Counted from the stretch's first letter, positions 24,253-34,421 are shown. The stretch: DNA of 64,000 bases from Neolewinella aurantiaca (GCF_008014675.1 NZ_VOXD01000026.1:1-64000), one strand, 5' to 3'. Program-made: numbers and translations. The notes: generated by a model from the sequence alone, not told the origin.

Positions 24253-24654
24253 ATGAAAAAGACATATATCATCGCCATCGTAATGGTTGCAATTGCCGCC
24301 TTTATTGCCAGCAATGCTTTTGCAGAAGGTGGAGTTGCGCCCTACGCCAATTTCAGTAAGGCTGCCGAAACCGGAGAATCCGTGAAACTTGTCGGCACCC
24401 TCGTGAAAGACAAGCCGATGGTGTTCGAGCCCCTCAAAGATCCCAACAAATTCAGCTTCTTCCTCGAAGATCAGGATGGTACTGAACGTGAAGTCATCCT
24501 GCTTAAAGGGAAACCCCAGGACTTCGAAATGTCTGAATCCATCGTCCTCACCGGTCGGATGGAAGGCAGCCAGTTCATCGCCAAAGACATCCAGCTGAAG
24601 TGCCCCAGCAAGTATAAAGACGAAGAATCTATGATCAAAGGATTGGTAGAGTAA
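24253..24654 (+). CDS. ccmE: Cytochrome c maturation protein CcmE, CxxxY variant
   Basis: This 133-residue haem chaperone is anchored by one N-terminal helix (MKKTYIIAIVMVAIAAFIAS) with an OB-fold in the periplasm. VKLVGTLVKDKPMVF, FFLEDQDGTEREVILLKGKP and IVLTGRMEGSQFIAKDIQLK match the CcmE fold. Classical CcmE binds haem covalently through His in HxxxY. Here the equivalent site is C117-P-S-K-Y121, the CxxxY form known from some sulfate reducers and archaea (system I*). The ATG at 24253 is preferred over an upstream frame start at 24229, because it starts the membrane anchor. CcmF follows on the same strand after 98 bp. Confidence 0.85.
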   Translation: MKKTYIIAIVMVAIAAFIASNAFAEGGVAPYANFSKAAETGESVKLVGTLVKDKPMVFEPLKDPNKFSFFLEDQDGTEREVILLKGKPQDFEMSESIVLTGRMEGSQFIAKDIQLKCPSKYKDEESMIKGLVE

Positions 24655-24707
24655 TTCTACTGCTCCCGGGCTTGCAGTCAGTCAGTGCGCAGCCCGTTTG
24701 GTTACCT

Positions 24708-24755
24708 GACTATTTGAATACCTGATCGTTCGACTTTTTTGACTTTAGACTAATG
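24708..24755 (+). repeat. 8-bp-phased GACTAnnn array, locus B
   Basis: Reading in steps of eight gives GACTATTT, GAATACCT, GATCGTTC, GACTTTTT, TGACTTTA, GACTAATG. The last unit contains the ccmF start codon, so changes in unit number would move the promoter or leader of ccmF. Confidence 0.4.
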
Positions 24756-27608
24756 GAGGAAATTACATACATCAACGAGCACCTCGGCCCGCGCCATATT
24801 GGCCATTTTGCCCTGCTGCTCGCGTTTTTTGCCGCGATTCTCGGTATGGTCAGCTACTTTATGGCCACCCACCACCGGGCCGAAAAGCTCCGTAGTGGCA
24901 AGTGGCAGCGCCTGGGGCAGTTGAGTTTCCTCTTCCACGGCGCAGCCGTGTTTACCGTAATTGGTTGCATCTTTTACGCGATGCTCAACCAGTATTACGA
25001 GTACCAGTACGTAAGCGCTCACGTAAGTGCAGACCTTCAGCAACGGTATATTTTCAGTGCATTCTGGGAAGGGCAGGAAGGTTCCTTTCTGCTGTGGATG
25101 TTCTGGCACGTCATTTTAGGCTACGTACTCATGGTTACGGCGCGCCGCTGGGAAAGCCCGGTAATGACCACGCTTTGTGCCGTTCAGGTAGTGATCGTCT
25201 CCATGGTACTGGGGGTTCATTTTGGTTTTGGTGACTGGGTGATCAAACTCGGTTCCAGCCCAATGCTACTGCTGCGCGAAACAATCAATGCCCCCATTTT
25301 CCAGCAAGCCGACTACGTTGCGCTACTGAAGGGTAACGGGCTCAACCCCAGCCTTCAGAACTACTGGATGACCATCCACCCTCCTACCCTTTTCCTGGGT
25401 TTTGCGAGCACCGTGGTACCTTTCTGCTTCGCCGTTGCCGGGCTGTGGACGGGCGAGCACAAAGCCTGGCTAAAGCCAGCTTTACGCTGGTCTTTGTTCA
25501 GCGCGGGCATCCTTGGTATCGGCATCCTGATGGGTGCAGCCTGGGCCTACGAGGCGCTCAACTTTGGCGGTTACTGGGCGTGGGATCCGGTTGAGAACAC
25601 AAGCCTTGTACCGTGGCTTCTGCTCGTTGCCGGCCTGCACACCAACCTTGTCAGCCGGGCCACCGGCCAGGGAATCCGGGCAACCTACCTGTTCTACCTC
25701 TTCACTTTCGTGATGATCGTTTACAGTACTTTCCTCACCCGTTCGGGTATTTTGGGAGACACCTCTGTACACGCCTTCACCGAGATGGGCCTCGAAGCAC
25801 AGTTGCTCTTCTTCCTCGGGTTCTTCGGGATCGGCAGTGCTGCACTCATGGTTTGGCGCTGGCGGAGCATTCCCGTTCCGGAAAAAGAAGAAAGCCTCAG
25901 CAGCCGCGAGTTCTGGATGTTCATCGGTAGCCTGGTGCTGTTGATGTCAGCCGTACTTATCACGGCTTCAACGTCGCTTCCGGTGTACAACGAAATCCGG
26001 GAATACCTCAACCCCGTTTTCGACGGCGTTACCCTCACTGACCCCGAAGCGCACCACAACCGCTTCCAGATCTGGATCGGTATCTTCGTCGGTATTCTTT
26101 CCGGAATTGCTCACTTTTTGCGGTGGCGCGAGAAAGACTTCTCGAAGCACTCACGGTCTTTCCTGTTGCACACACTGGGCGCGGTCGCAGGTGCAGTGGT
26201 TTGTTCATGGCTAACCCTCCTCTGGATCGATGCCGGCCCGTGGCAGTTCAAGCTTATGCTCTTCAGCGGCTGGTTTGCCATCTGGACGAATGTGGACTAC
26301 CTCATTCGGTTTGCTTTCAAAGACGTCAAGGTTTTCGGTTCCGGACTGAGCCACATCGGCTTCGGTCTGATGCTGCTCGGCATTCTTGCCTCCGGAGCAA
26401 ACAAGCGTGTTATCTCCCAGAATCAGTTCCTGATGGAAGGCCTCAGCGACGACGAAGAACTCGAGCGTACCACCGTCATCCTGATCAAGGACGAGCCCAT
26501 GGTGATGGAAAACTACGAACTCACCCTGCGGGGAGACACCATCGATGGCTTTAACCGCACCTATTTCGTAGACTATAAGCGCAAAGACGCCGCCGGGCGG
26601 GTTGTCGAAGAATTCCAACTCGAGCCAAACCTCCTTTACGACAAGACTTTCGAGAAGATCGCAATCACCAACCCCAGTACCAAACACTATTGGGACAAAG
26701 ACATCTTCACCGTAATCATGAGTCTTCCGCTGGAAGAGCAAAGCCTCGAGGAAAAACGCAAAAAAGAAGACAGCCTGAAGTACCACGTCGTTTCACTCAC
26801 GCCCGGTGAAATGATCGACTTCAAGGACACCCTGAAGATCAGTCAGCCAGACACCTTCATGGTACGTGACTATCGGGTATCGCTCGAGAATTTCGCGAGA
26901 GTACCTGTCCACCCTGATTATGAGCCCGAACCGAAAGACATCGGCGTGAGCGCTACGGTGGCCATCTCCCGCGGAAAAGCAGACACGGTTTACCGCGAGC
27001 AAATCGCTCTGGTTCTGCGCGAGGGTCTTCTTTACCACTACCCCGCTCAGATCAACGAAATCAGCACACGCCTGAAGATCGACGAGGACATCTTTGAGCA
27101 ACTCCTTACTCCCGAGGACCAGCTCGACTACAAAGAGTTCGTTGTTAAGCCCGGAAGTTCGTTCAGGCTGGGCGACAAGGAACTTACCTTCCGCAACTTC
27201 AAGCCTCAGCCTGAGGTAGACCACTATTTGCCGCAGGAAGGCGACATTGCGGTAAGCGCCCAGCTGGACATCACCGACGCAGCGGGTAATACCGGAACGA
27301 TGGAGCCTGTCTTCATTATTCGCGACAAAACCCCCAGCCGCATTCGCGACGAGCACCGCGAGTTCGGCCTGTTCTCTAATCTGGTGAACCTCAACCCCGA
27401 GACGAGCGAAGCGACGTTGCTTATCGCTCAAGCACCTCCGCGTGATGCTGTTCGGGTTCCTATTGCTGTTGCGACCAAGAGCTCCCGCTCCGATTGGCTG
27501 GCCCTTCAGGCCATTGAGTTTCCGGGTATCAACCTGTTCTGGATTGGCTGCATCTCAATGATGATGGGGCTGCTGATTTCGATGGTGCTGCGGTTGCGGA
27601 TGCGGTAG
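24753..27608 (+). CDS. ccmF: Haem lyase CcmF (cytochrome c biogenesis, CcsA/CcmF family)
   Basis: This large inner-membrane protein of 951 residues joins haem to apocytochrome c. About a dozen helices fill residues 15-560. The periplasmic WWD haem-handling motif is YWAWDPVENTSLVPWLLLVA at about residue 270, and conserved histidines lie in TIHPPTLFLGFAS and nearby loops. A soluble periplasmic region of about 350 residues follows (about 570-915), longer than in proteobacteria. A final helix ends the protein (LFWIGCISMMMGLLISMVLR). It follows ccmE and shares its strand. Copy 10 of the dispersed repeat lies within the frame at residues about 475-484 (GAVAGAVV), in a membrane segment. Confidence 0.93.
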   Translation: MEEITYINEHLGPRHIGHFALLLAFFAAILGMVSYFMATHHRAEKLRSGKWQRLGQLSFLFHGAAVFTVIGCIFYAMLNQYYEYQYVSAHVSADLQQRYIFSAFWEGQEGSFLLWMFWHVILGYVLMVTARRWESPVMTTLCAVQVVIVSMVLGVHFGFGDWVIKLGSSPMLLLRETINAPIFQQADYVALLKGNGLNPSLQNYWMTIHPPTLFLGFASTVVPFCFAVAGLWTGEHKAWLKPALRWSLFSAGILGIGILMGAAWAYEALNFGGYWAWDPVENTSLVPWLLLVAGLHTNLVSRATGQGIRATYLFYLFTFVMIVYSTFLTRSGILGDTSVHAFTEMGLEAQLLFFLGFFGIGSAALMVWRWRSIPVPEKEESLSSREFWMFIGSLVLLMSAVLITASTSLPVYNEIREYLNPVFDGVTLTDPEAHHNRFQIWIGIFVGILSGIAHFLRWREKDFSKHSRSFLLHTLGAVAGAVVCSWLTLLWIDAGPWQFKLMLFSGWFAIWTNVDYLIRFAFKDVKVFGSGLSHIGFGLMLLGILASGANKRVISQNQFLMEGLSDDEELERTTVILIKDEPMVMENYELTLRGDTIDGFNRTYFVDYKRKDAAGRVVEEFQLEPNLLYDKTFEKIAITNPSTKHYWDKDIFTVIMSLPLEEQSLEEKRKKEDSLKYHVVSLTPGEMIDFKDTLKISQPDTFMVRDYRVSLENFARVPVHPDYEPEPKDIGVSATVAISRGKADTVYREQIALVLREGLLYHYPAQINEISTRLKIDEDIFEQLLTPEDQLDYKEFVVKPGSSFRLGDKELTFRNFKPQPEVDHYLPQEGDIAVSAQLDITDAAGNTGTMEPVFIIRDKTPSRIRDEHREFGLFSNLVNLNPETSEATLLIAQAPPRDAVRVPIAVATKSSRSDWLALQAIEFPGINLFWIGCISMMMGLLISMVLRLRMR
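26177..26202 (+). repeat. Dispersed element, copy 10, inside ccmF
   Basis: The full core GGGCGCGGTCGCAGGTGCAG lies in frame and reads Gly-Ala-Val-Ala-Gly-Ala. The hydrophobic reading suits the membrane helix it falls in. Confidence 0.6.
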
Positions 27609-27718
27609 CTCAGGTTTGTCGCAGCCACCAGACCCGAAGGCAGCCTTCGCCCGCCCCACGTACGTCGCAGCCGGAGGCTGCTCTTACCGCTCGCGCTCGG
27701 AGAGCGTACTGACCAAGT

Positions 27719-28261
27719 TCAGCACCACTTTGGCTTTGCCGCAATCACCCGCGCGTACACCGGACACTCAGGGTCGTGCGCCCCTGGCAAGTACCCCGTG
27801 CTCATCAGGAACTCATTCGTGATCTCCCCTCCGGTAAATTTGAAGTTTTTTTTGAACAGCTTTACCCACTCGTCTTTCTTCAGCGGGTGCTGGTGGTCCA
27901 GCCAGGCTTTGAAGCTACCGAATTCCGCCTGAAGGCCAAGAATAACGTTAGCGTTATGAATGGCCGCATTCACCTTTAGCTTGTTACGGATGATGCCTGC
28001 ATCAGACAAGAGGCGCTGACGGTCTTCCTCCGTGAAGTTAGCAACGGCTTTAATGTCGTAGCCAGCGTAAGCTACCCTGAAGTTATCCTGTTTGTTGAGG
28101 ATGGTGAGCCAGCTTAGTCCTGCTTGGTTGATTTCCAGGAGGAGCCTGCCGAAGAGTTCGTTATCATCTTCGATGGGGAAGCCATACTCAAAGTCGTGGT
28201 ATTTGCGGTGAACGTGGTCATCCGCCAGGGCTGGCATTAAAGCGCAGTAGCTGTTTTCCAT
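27719..28261 (-). CDS. tag: DNA-3-methyladenine glycosylase I
   Basis: This 180-residue base-excision repair enzyme removes 3-methyladenine from DNA. Signatures are EYGFPIEDDNELFGRLLLEI, NQAGLSWLTILNKQDNFRVA and DAGIIRNKLKVNAAIHNA. The C-terminal metal-binding part is GYLPGAHDPECPVY with the final KWC. The family's zinc ligands (Cys and His near both ends) appear present. It stands alone between the convergent end of ccmF and the rpsP terminator. Confidence 0.94.
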   Translation of the reverse strand: MENSYCALMPALADDHVHRKYHDFEYGFPIEDDNELFGRLLLEINQAGLSWLTILNKQDNFRVAYAGYDIKAVANFTEEDRQRLLSDAGIIRNKLKVNAAIHNANVILGLQAEFGSFKAWLDHQHPLKKDEWVKLFKKNFKFTGGEITNEFLMSTGYLPGAHDPECPVYARVIAAKPKWC

Positions 28262-28277
28262 AGTGCCGTAAAAGTAA

Positions 28278-28311
28278 GAAGCCCCGCTGACCAGGTGGTC
28301 AGCGGGGCTTC
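28278..28311 (-). terminator. Terminator behind rpsP
   Basis: A perfect 15-bp stem (28278-28292 with 28297-28311) with a 4-base loop is followed on the minus strand by a T-rich tail. It separates rpsP from tag. Confidence 0.85.
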
Positions 28312-28335
28312 AACGTTATGTTGTTAGCCGGAGAA

Positions 28336-28908
28336 CTAAGCTTCCTTTTCTTCAGCGGGAGCTTCTCCTTCTCCTTTAGCCTCAGCCATAGCGGCATCAA
28401 GCTCAGAAGTAGCGGATGGCTCAGCGGGAGCTTCAGCTTCAGCACCTTCAGCAGCAGCTTCTTCAGCTACTGGCTCGGGCTCCGGAGCTTTGATTTCAGG
28501 AACTTTACCGGAAAGATCACGGTGGAACTTAGCGGTTTTCTGCGCCTCTGCCTCACGGCGAGCGGCTACTTTACCCTCTTTAGCTTCGATCCACTCCTCA
28601 AACTTCTTGGAAGCTTCTTCGCGGCTCAGGGCGCCCTTCTCAACACCACGCATGAGGTGCTTGAAGTACATTACACCCTTGAAACGGAGGATGGCGCGAA
28701 CGGTATCAGAAGGCTGCGCGCCTTTCACGATCCATTTGTAAGCGGCCATGCGGTCCAGCTCGATAGTGGCGGGTACGGTCATTGGGTTGTAAGTACCGAG
28801 TTTCTCGATGAACTTACCATCGCGGGGAGCGCGCGCATCGGCGGCTACGATGTGGTAAAAAGGGCGTTTGCGCCGACCGTGGCGCTGAAGACGAAGACGT
28901 ACTGGCAT
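28336..28908 (-). CDS. rpsP: 30S ribosomal protein S16
   Basis: This is a small-subunit ribosomal protein. Residues 1-80 are the standard S16 domain (MPVRLRLQRHGRRKRPFYHI, VAADARAPRDGKFIEKLGTY, NPMT). The rest, to residue 190, is a lysine-rich helix followed by an Ala/Glu/Pro-rich tail (EAAAEGAEAEAPAEPSA), an extension typical of Bacteroidota S16. A promoter box stands about 80 bp upstream at 28989-28996. No rimM or rplS neighbour is seen. Confidence 0.95.
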   Translation of the reverse strand: MPVRLRLQRHGRRKRPFYHIVAADARAPRDGKFIEKLGTYNPMTVPATIELDRMAAYKWIVKGAQPSDTVRAILRFKGVMYFKHLMRGVEKGALSREEASKKFEEWIEAKEGKVAARREAEAQKTAKFHRDLSGKVPEIKAPEPEPVAEEAAAEGAEAEAPAEPSATSELDAAMAEAKGEGEAPAEEKEA

Positions 28909-28988
28909 AATGACAAATTATCTTGGTTAGTTAAGTACCGACTTACTCCCAAAAGTATGGGGCGGCCGGTTTTGTCGATTTGAGCACG

Positions 28989-28996
28989 CAAAGATA
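28989..28996 (-). promoter_or_regulatory. -7 promoter box of rpsP
   Basis: TATCTTTG on the minus strand matches TAnnTTTG exactly and gives a leader of about 75 nt for rpsP. Confidence 0.45.
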
Positions 28997-29061
28997 AGGC
29001 TTTTTTATTTACTGGAGAAGTTTTTACAGTCCAATGAAAACTTGAGCTAAAGCGATCTCCT

Positions 29062-29289
29062 TTATTTCGGAGCAAAGTGCCTCCCTAGTTGAAACCCGAT
29101 TATCATGAACATCAAAGCTCCAACGACAATACAGGCCCTCCAGAATTCGATGTGGTTAGTTATCCCTGTTGTAGGATCTAATGGGGTGGCCCCGAAATAG
29201 AACGCGGCTCCTCCGGCAAATAATAAGGGAGCTATAAAACCTAAATTCTTTTTTGCCCTTGACATCTCCATAGTTCGCTTTCCTGGCAA
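29062..29289 (-). CDS. Small two-helix membrane protein of unknown function
   Basis: This is at most 75 residues, and the start could also be the ATG at 29271 or 29265. Two hydrophobic segments (NLGFIAPLLFAGGAAFYFG and ACIVVGALMFMIIGFQLG) are joined by a short polar loop (TPLDPTTGITNHIEFWR), with a basic tail. No family is recognised. It lies 18 bp beyond the LhgO gene on the same strand, so it could be its operon partner. Confidence 0.5.
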   Translation of the reverse strand: MPGKRTMEMSRAKKNLGFIAPLLFAGGAAFYFGATPLDPTTGITNHIEFWRACIVVGALMFMIIGFQLGRHFAPK

Positions 29290-29307
29290 TTTACAACACT
29301 TTTCTTG

Positions 29308-30498
29308 CTAATCCAACAACTCACTTACCACCGCCCCACCAATTGCTAAGCTAGCCGTAGCCGCCGGGCTCGGCGCATTCGCCACGTTCACCAGCCGGTC
29401 GCCTTTATAGAACAGAAAGTCGTCGATCATTTCACCTTTAGGGCCGACGGCCATGGCGCGGACACCCGCGCCGCCGGTGGTAAGGTCAGATAATTGAAGG
29501 TCCGGCATAAGTGGCAAAAGACTATCCAGAAAAGCTTGTTTGCTGAAGCTACGGTGTAACTCCTTCGCGCCCTTGCGCCAGTATTTGCGCGCCAGGGCCT
29601 GAAAGCCGGAGTACTTGACCGTCTCCGCCAGCTCGCGAAGGTTTACGGTCTTATTATTATAGCCTTCGCGGGCGAAGGCGAGTACGGCGTTGGGGCCGGC
29701 CTCTACCCTACCGTCAATCATCGGCGTCAGGTGGACGCCAAGGAAGGGGAAAGCGGGGTCCGGAACGGGGTAAATCAGGTGGTTTACTTTACTGGCCGCA
29801 GCAGAACCCAATTCATAGTACTCTCCGCGAAAGGGAAGGATTTGCACTGCTGGTTGGTGACCGGTCATCTTCGTCAGCAGGTCGGATTGCAGGCCGCCGC
29901 AGTTGACAAGGTGGGTGGCGCGGAGTTCCCCGGCGGAAGTCCTTAATATATAGGTTTTGCCCTCTTGTTGGCAGCCGAGGACTTCGGTACGGAGCTGTAC
30001 TACCCCGCCCCGGCTTTCGATACGGGCGCGGTAAGCTTCGCTAACGGCGGAGTAACCGATAATGCCGGCCTGCGGCACCCAAAGGGCGGCGATGCCCCCG
30101 GTGTGGGGACTGCGTTCGCGCATTTCGGCGCCGCTCATCCACTGCAAATTGGTGAGACCGTTGGCGGTGCCGCGTTCGTGAATTTTCCTGAGGCCGGGTA
30201 GCTCGGCTTCGTTGGTGGCGACGATGAACTTGCCGGTGAGTTTATAAGGGATGTTCTCTTCGTCGCAAAAATCCAGCAGCTCGCGGTAGCCCTGTACGCA
30301 AAGCCGGGCGCGCGTGCCGCCGGGCGGATAGTAAACACCAGAATGAATTACACCAGAGTTGTGCCCGGTCTGATGCGCAGCGGCGCGGTCAGCTTTATCG
30401 ACAACGATGATCTTCCAGTCGGGGCGGCGTTCCTGAAGCTTAAGAGCGGTGGCAAGGCCGACGGCTCCGGCTCCGGTAATGAGGGCATCGTAGGTCAT
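29308..30498 (-). CDS. lhgO: L-2-hydroxyglutarate oxidase
   Basis: This FAD-dependent oxidase/dehydrogenase of 396 residues converts L-2-hydroxyglutarate to 2-oxoglutarate and can feed electrons to the membrane. The N-terminal FAD-binding glycines are in ALITGAGAVGLATALKLQER. The AHQTGHNSGVIHSGVYYPPG motif is diagnostic of LhgO/L2HGDH. HLVNCGGLQSDLLTKMTGH and the C-terminal GGAGVRAMAVGPKGEMIDDF follow. It is a metabolite-repair or catabolic enzyme. It diverges from groES, with two inverted repeat copies in the gap. Confidence 0.93.
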   Translation of the reverse strand: MTYDALITGAGAVGLATALKLQERRPDWKIIVVDKADRAAAHQTGHNSGVIHSGVYYPPGGTRARLCVQGYRELLDFCDEENIPYKLTGKFIVATNEAELPGLRKIHERGTANGLTNLQWMSGAEMRERSPHTGGIAALWVPQAGIIGYSAVSEAYRARIESRGGVVQLRTEVLGCQQEGKTYILRTSAGELRATHLVNCGGLQSDLLTKMTGHQPAVQILPFRGEYYELGSAAASKVNHLIYPVPDPAFPFLGVHLTPMIDGRVEAGPNAVLAFAREGYNNKTVNLRELAETVKYSGFQALARKYWRKGAKELHRSFSKQAFLDSLLPLMPDLQLSDLTTGGAGVRAMAVGPKGEMIDDFLFYKGDRLVNVANAPSPAATASLAIGGAVVSELLD

Positions 30499-30514
30499 GA
30501 CAGTTTTTTGGGGC

Positions 30515-30542
30515 GGCGGCGCGCGGGTGCAGGGAAAGGTTT
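30515..30542 (+). repeat. Dispersed GCAGGTGCA element, copy 11 (diverged)
   Basis: The core reads GGCGGCGCGCGGGTGCAGGG, then AAAGGTTT. It lies 17 bp upstream of the lhgO start and is the inverted partner of copy 12, about 180 bp away. Confidence 0.6.
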
Positions 30543-30725
30543 CAACTCGGTCTCTAAACTCGACAGGCGAACTTTTTTGCTTCTCAGGTTGAGTAAATGA
30601 CTCGTGCGGCAGTATCTAAACAGGCACTGACAATTTATCCAAATCTTCATAAGCAAAAAAGAATTCGACTGGCGAGGTTAACACAAAGAAAACCTCGACC
30701 AGAGCATCAAAGGTACAACGTCCCT

Positions 30726-30755
30726 AAAACCTCCCCTTGCACCTGCGGTCGCGCC
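30726..30755 (-). repeat. Dispersed GCAGGTGCA element, copy 12
   Basis: On the minus strand the core is GGCGCGACCGCAGGTGCAAG. It lies just upstream of the inverted repeat and sigma-54-like promoter of groES. Confidence 0.75.
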
Positions 30756-30780
30756 AAAATTGCACCACCTGAATGCCACG

Positions 30781-30795
30781 CCGACATATTGTCAG
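30781..30795 (+). promoter_or_regulatory. Inverted repeat upstream of the groES promoter
   Basis: CCGACA-TAT-TGTCAG is a nearly perfect 6-bp inverted repeat placed 11 bp before the -24 element. It is a candidate activator or repressor site. It is not the CIRCE element of HrcA. Confidence 0.4.
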
Positions 30796-30806
30796 CCCGG
30801 CACAAA

Positions 30807-30822
30807 TGGCACGACCTTCGCA
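30807..30822 (+). promoter_or_regulatory. Sigma-54-like promoter of groES-groEL
   Basis: TGGCACG-ACCT-TCGCA fits the -24/-12 consensus (TGGCACG-N4-TTGCA) with one mismatch. The invariant GG (30808-30809) and GC (30820-30821) are exactly 12 bp apart. Transcription would start near 30833, leaving a leader of about 90 nt. No TAnnTTTG box is seen nearby. Confidence 0.5.
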
Positions 30823-30921
30823 CCTACCAACTCCGGAAGGAGGCATTAGTCCACTTTCTCATGGTTTTCGGATACTGGAAGCCAATCCAAGTCTAATTAA
30901 CCAAACTTAAATATTCATCAT

Positions 30922-31185
30922 ATGAAGCCGACCAGCGATCGTGTCGTAATTAAATCAGCCCCCGCCGAAGAGAAAACAAGCGGCGGCATCATCATCCCTG
31001 ATACCGCAAAAGAGAAGCCTCAACGCGGTGAAGTAATTGCCGTAGGCCCCGGTAAGAAAGACAACCCAATGACCGTATCCGTAGGTGACACCGTACTGTA
31101 CGGAAAGTACGCCGGCCAGGAAGTCACCATCGATGGAAAAGACTACCTCATCATGCGTGAAGACGACATCCTCGTCGTCATCTAG
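30922..31185 (+). CDS. groS: Co-chaperonin GroES
   Basis: This 87-residue ring protein caps the GroEL chamber in the cytoplasm. The start [20 protein letters not shown], the mobile loop [19 protein letters not shown], and the end [20 protein letters not shown] are standard. It lies 119 bp before groEL on the same strand in the usual groESL order. A sigma-54-like site upstream suggests stress control. Confidence 0.96.
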   Translation: MKPTSDRVVIKSAPAEEKTSGGIIIPDTAKEKPQRGEVIAVGPGKKDNPMTVSVGDTVLYGKYAGQEVTIDGKDYLIMREDDILVVI

Positions 31186-31292
31186 TGACCGAGATTGGGC
31201 AGGCTGCTGAACCATTGCCGTTGCGCACAATACGTAAGGCACTAATTCAGCCGATCGCCAACTCAGCAACGCACTATCAACTCAACCAATAA

Positions 31293-32954
<1,662 letters not shown>

Positions 32955-33010
32955 ACGACTCCGTTCGTTAGCAATATGGTCTGGTTCTTCGGAGCCGGCA
33001 CCGTTCAGGG

Positions 33011-33045
33011 AGCACCCCGGTCAGCAGTTGTTGGCCGGGGTGTTC
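33011..33045 (+). terminator. Hairpin behind groEL
   Basis: CACCCCGG (33013-33020) pairs with CCGGGGTG (33035-33042). The following bases TTCT are only weakly T-rich. Confidence 0.5.
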
Positions 33046-33144
33046 TGCCTTGGGCTGATGTTACACCCCAAAAATTTCACCGATCCGTAACTTTCCGCCC
33101 TAAAATCTAAACACTCTACCCACTTTCAGTCTTTAGTGAAAGCT

Positions 33145-33645
33145 ATGCAATTACAAGAAGGAAAAGAACGATTCATTGAAGCCTGGGGCACACTTGGCAG
33201 CAGTTGGGGGGTAACCCGCACAATGGCCCAGATTCATGCGCTTTTGCTCGTCTCTACCACTCCCCTCAGTTCTGATGACGTAATGGAGAAACTGCAAATC
33301 AGCAGGGGTAACGTGAACACCAATATGCGGATGCTGGTAGACTGGACGCTGGCACACAAGAAGCTCATCCCCGGTGAACGCAAAGAATTCTTCGTTGCCG
33401 AGAAAGACATGTCTAAAGTTGTGAAGAGCATCGTCATCGCCCGTAAAAAACGGGAGCTTGAACCGATGCTTCGTTTGCTGGACGACCTCACCGAAGTTGA
33501 AGGCAAAGACGAGGAAGCCGAAGGCTTCCGTCACGTAGTCAAGGACCTCAAACTCTACAGCGACAAAGCCGACAGCGCGCTCGACGCGCTGATTAAAGTG
33601 GACAGCAACTGGTTCTTTTCTACCTTTTTGAAGATGTTGAAATAG
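33145..33645 (+). CDS. GbsR/MarR family transcriptional regulator
   Basis: This 166-residue winged-helix regulator starts at the ATG at 33145. A GTG three codons earlier is possible. The helix-turn-helix spans about residues 30-90 (LVSTTPLSSDDVMEKLQISR, then GNVNTNMRMLVDWTLAHKK), followed by a beta wing and a helical dimerisation tail. The pattern is that of the GbsR group, which in Bacillus represses choline-to-betaine genes. No osmolyte genes are near, so the target is unknown. Its stop codon directly abuts the end of the convergent LytTR gene. Confidence 0.85.
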   Translation: MQLQEGKERFIEAWGTLGSSWGVTRTMAQIHALLLVSTTPLSSDDVMEKLQISRGNVNTNMRMLVDWTLAHKKLIPGERKEFFVAEKDMSKVVKSIVIARKKRELEPMLRLLDDLTEVEGKDEEAEGFRHVVKDLKLYSDKADSALDALIKVDSNWFFSTFLKMLK

Positions 33646-34353
33646 CTACTTCCAGCCCATGTGACTAACAAAAGCTTTCCTTCTGCTACGAGCCAACGGG
33701 ATTTCATCCCCGTTTCTGAGAATTACGCAGTAATTCCCTTGCTGGTCGCGTGCACGTACCCCGGCAACGTACTTCGAGTTGACGAGGTAACTCTGGTGGA
33801 TGCGGTAAAAAGAGGGGGAATCGAGCAGGCGTTCGTAGTGCGCAAGGTTTCGGGACACCAGCACATTTTCTTTCCCGTAGTAAAAGGTGGTATAGTTCCT
33901 GTCTCCGGCCATGTATCTTATCTCATCGTGGTGAAGAACGATCATCTTCTCCTTCGTAGTTAGAAAAATACGATTATCGAATTCGGATGGGGCATCGAAC
34001 TGGAGATTCGATCTTCGGATGGCTTGCTGGAGCAATTCCGGATCAACAGGCTTGAGCAGGTAATGAATCGCTTCGGTCTGGAATGCTTCGACGGCGTATT
34101 TATCGTACGCCGTTACAAAGATTATGTTGGGGCAGTAGCGGCTAATCTGCTTTGCTACGTCGATCCCGCTTTCACCGTTCAACTGAATATCCACGAAGGC
34201 GAAGTCGAACTTTCGGCTGCTCACCATTTTGAGGGCTTCCTCGCCATCTTCGGCCTCCAACATCAGGGAAATTTCCGGGCAAAAAAGCTCCAGCAATTTC
34301 CGCATCACGTTGCGGGCATCGGCTTCATCATCAATTACCAGTGCATTATACAT
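33646..34353 (-). CDS. LytTR family response regulator
   Basis: This 235-residue two-component response regulator has a receiver domain at about residues 1-120. Acidic residues are in VIDDEADARN, the phospho-acceptor Asp is in FAFVDIQLNGESG, and the conserved Thr and Lys are in FVTAYDKYA and YLLKPVD. The LytTR DNA-binding domain spans about 135-235 (KEKMIVLHHDEIRYMAGDRN, then SFYRIHQSYLVNSKYVAGV). It follows the propeller histidine kinase on the same strand after 68 bp and is its obvious partner. Confidence 0.93.
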   Translation of the reverse strand: MYNALVIDDEADARNVMRKLLELFCPEISLMLEAEDGEEALKMVSSRKFDFAFVDIQLNGESGIDVAKQISRYCPNIIFVTAYDKYAVEAFQTEAIHYLLKPVDPELLQQAIRRSNLQFDAPSEFDNRIFLTTKEKMIVLHHDEIRYMAGDRNYTTFYYGKENVLVSRNLAHYERLLDSPSFYRIHQSYLVNSKYVAGVRARDQQGNYCVILRNGDEIPLARSRRKAFVSHMGWK

Positions 34354-34421
34354 TGTGTTTCAATTTTAAACTCCTCCCCTGTTTGGGGTGACACAATTGT
34401 GCCTTTCTGTAATTTGGTGTT

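Noticed and set aside
30597-30896. 99-codon frame upstream of groES
   Set aside because: It runs through a repeat copy and the sigma-54-like promoter, and its composition is not protein-like.
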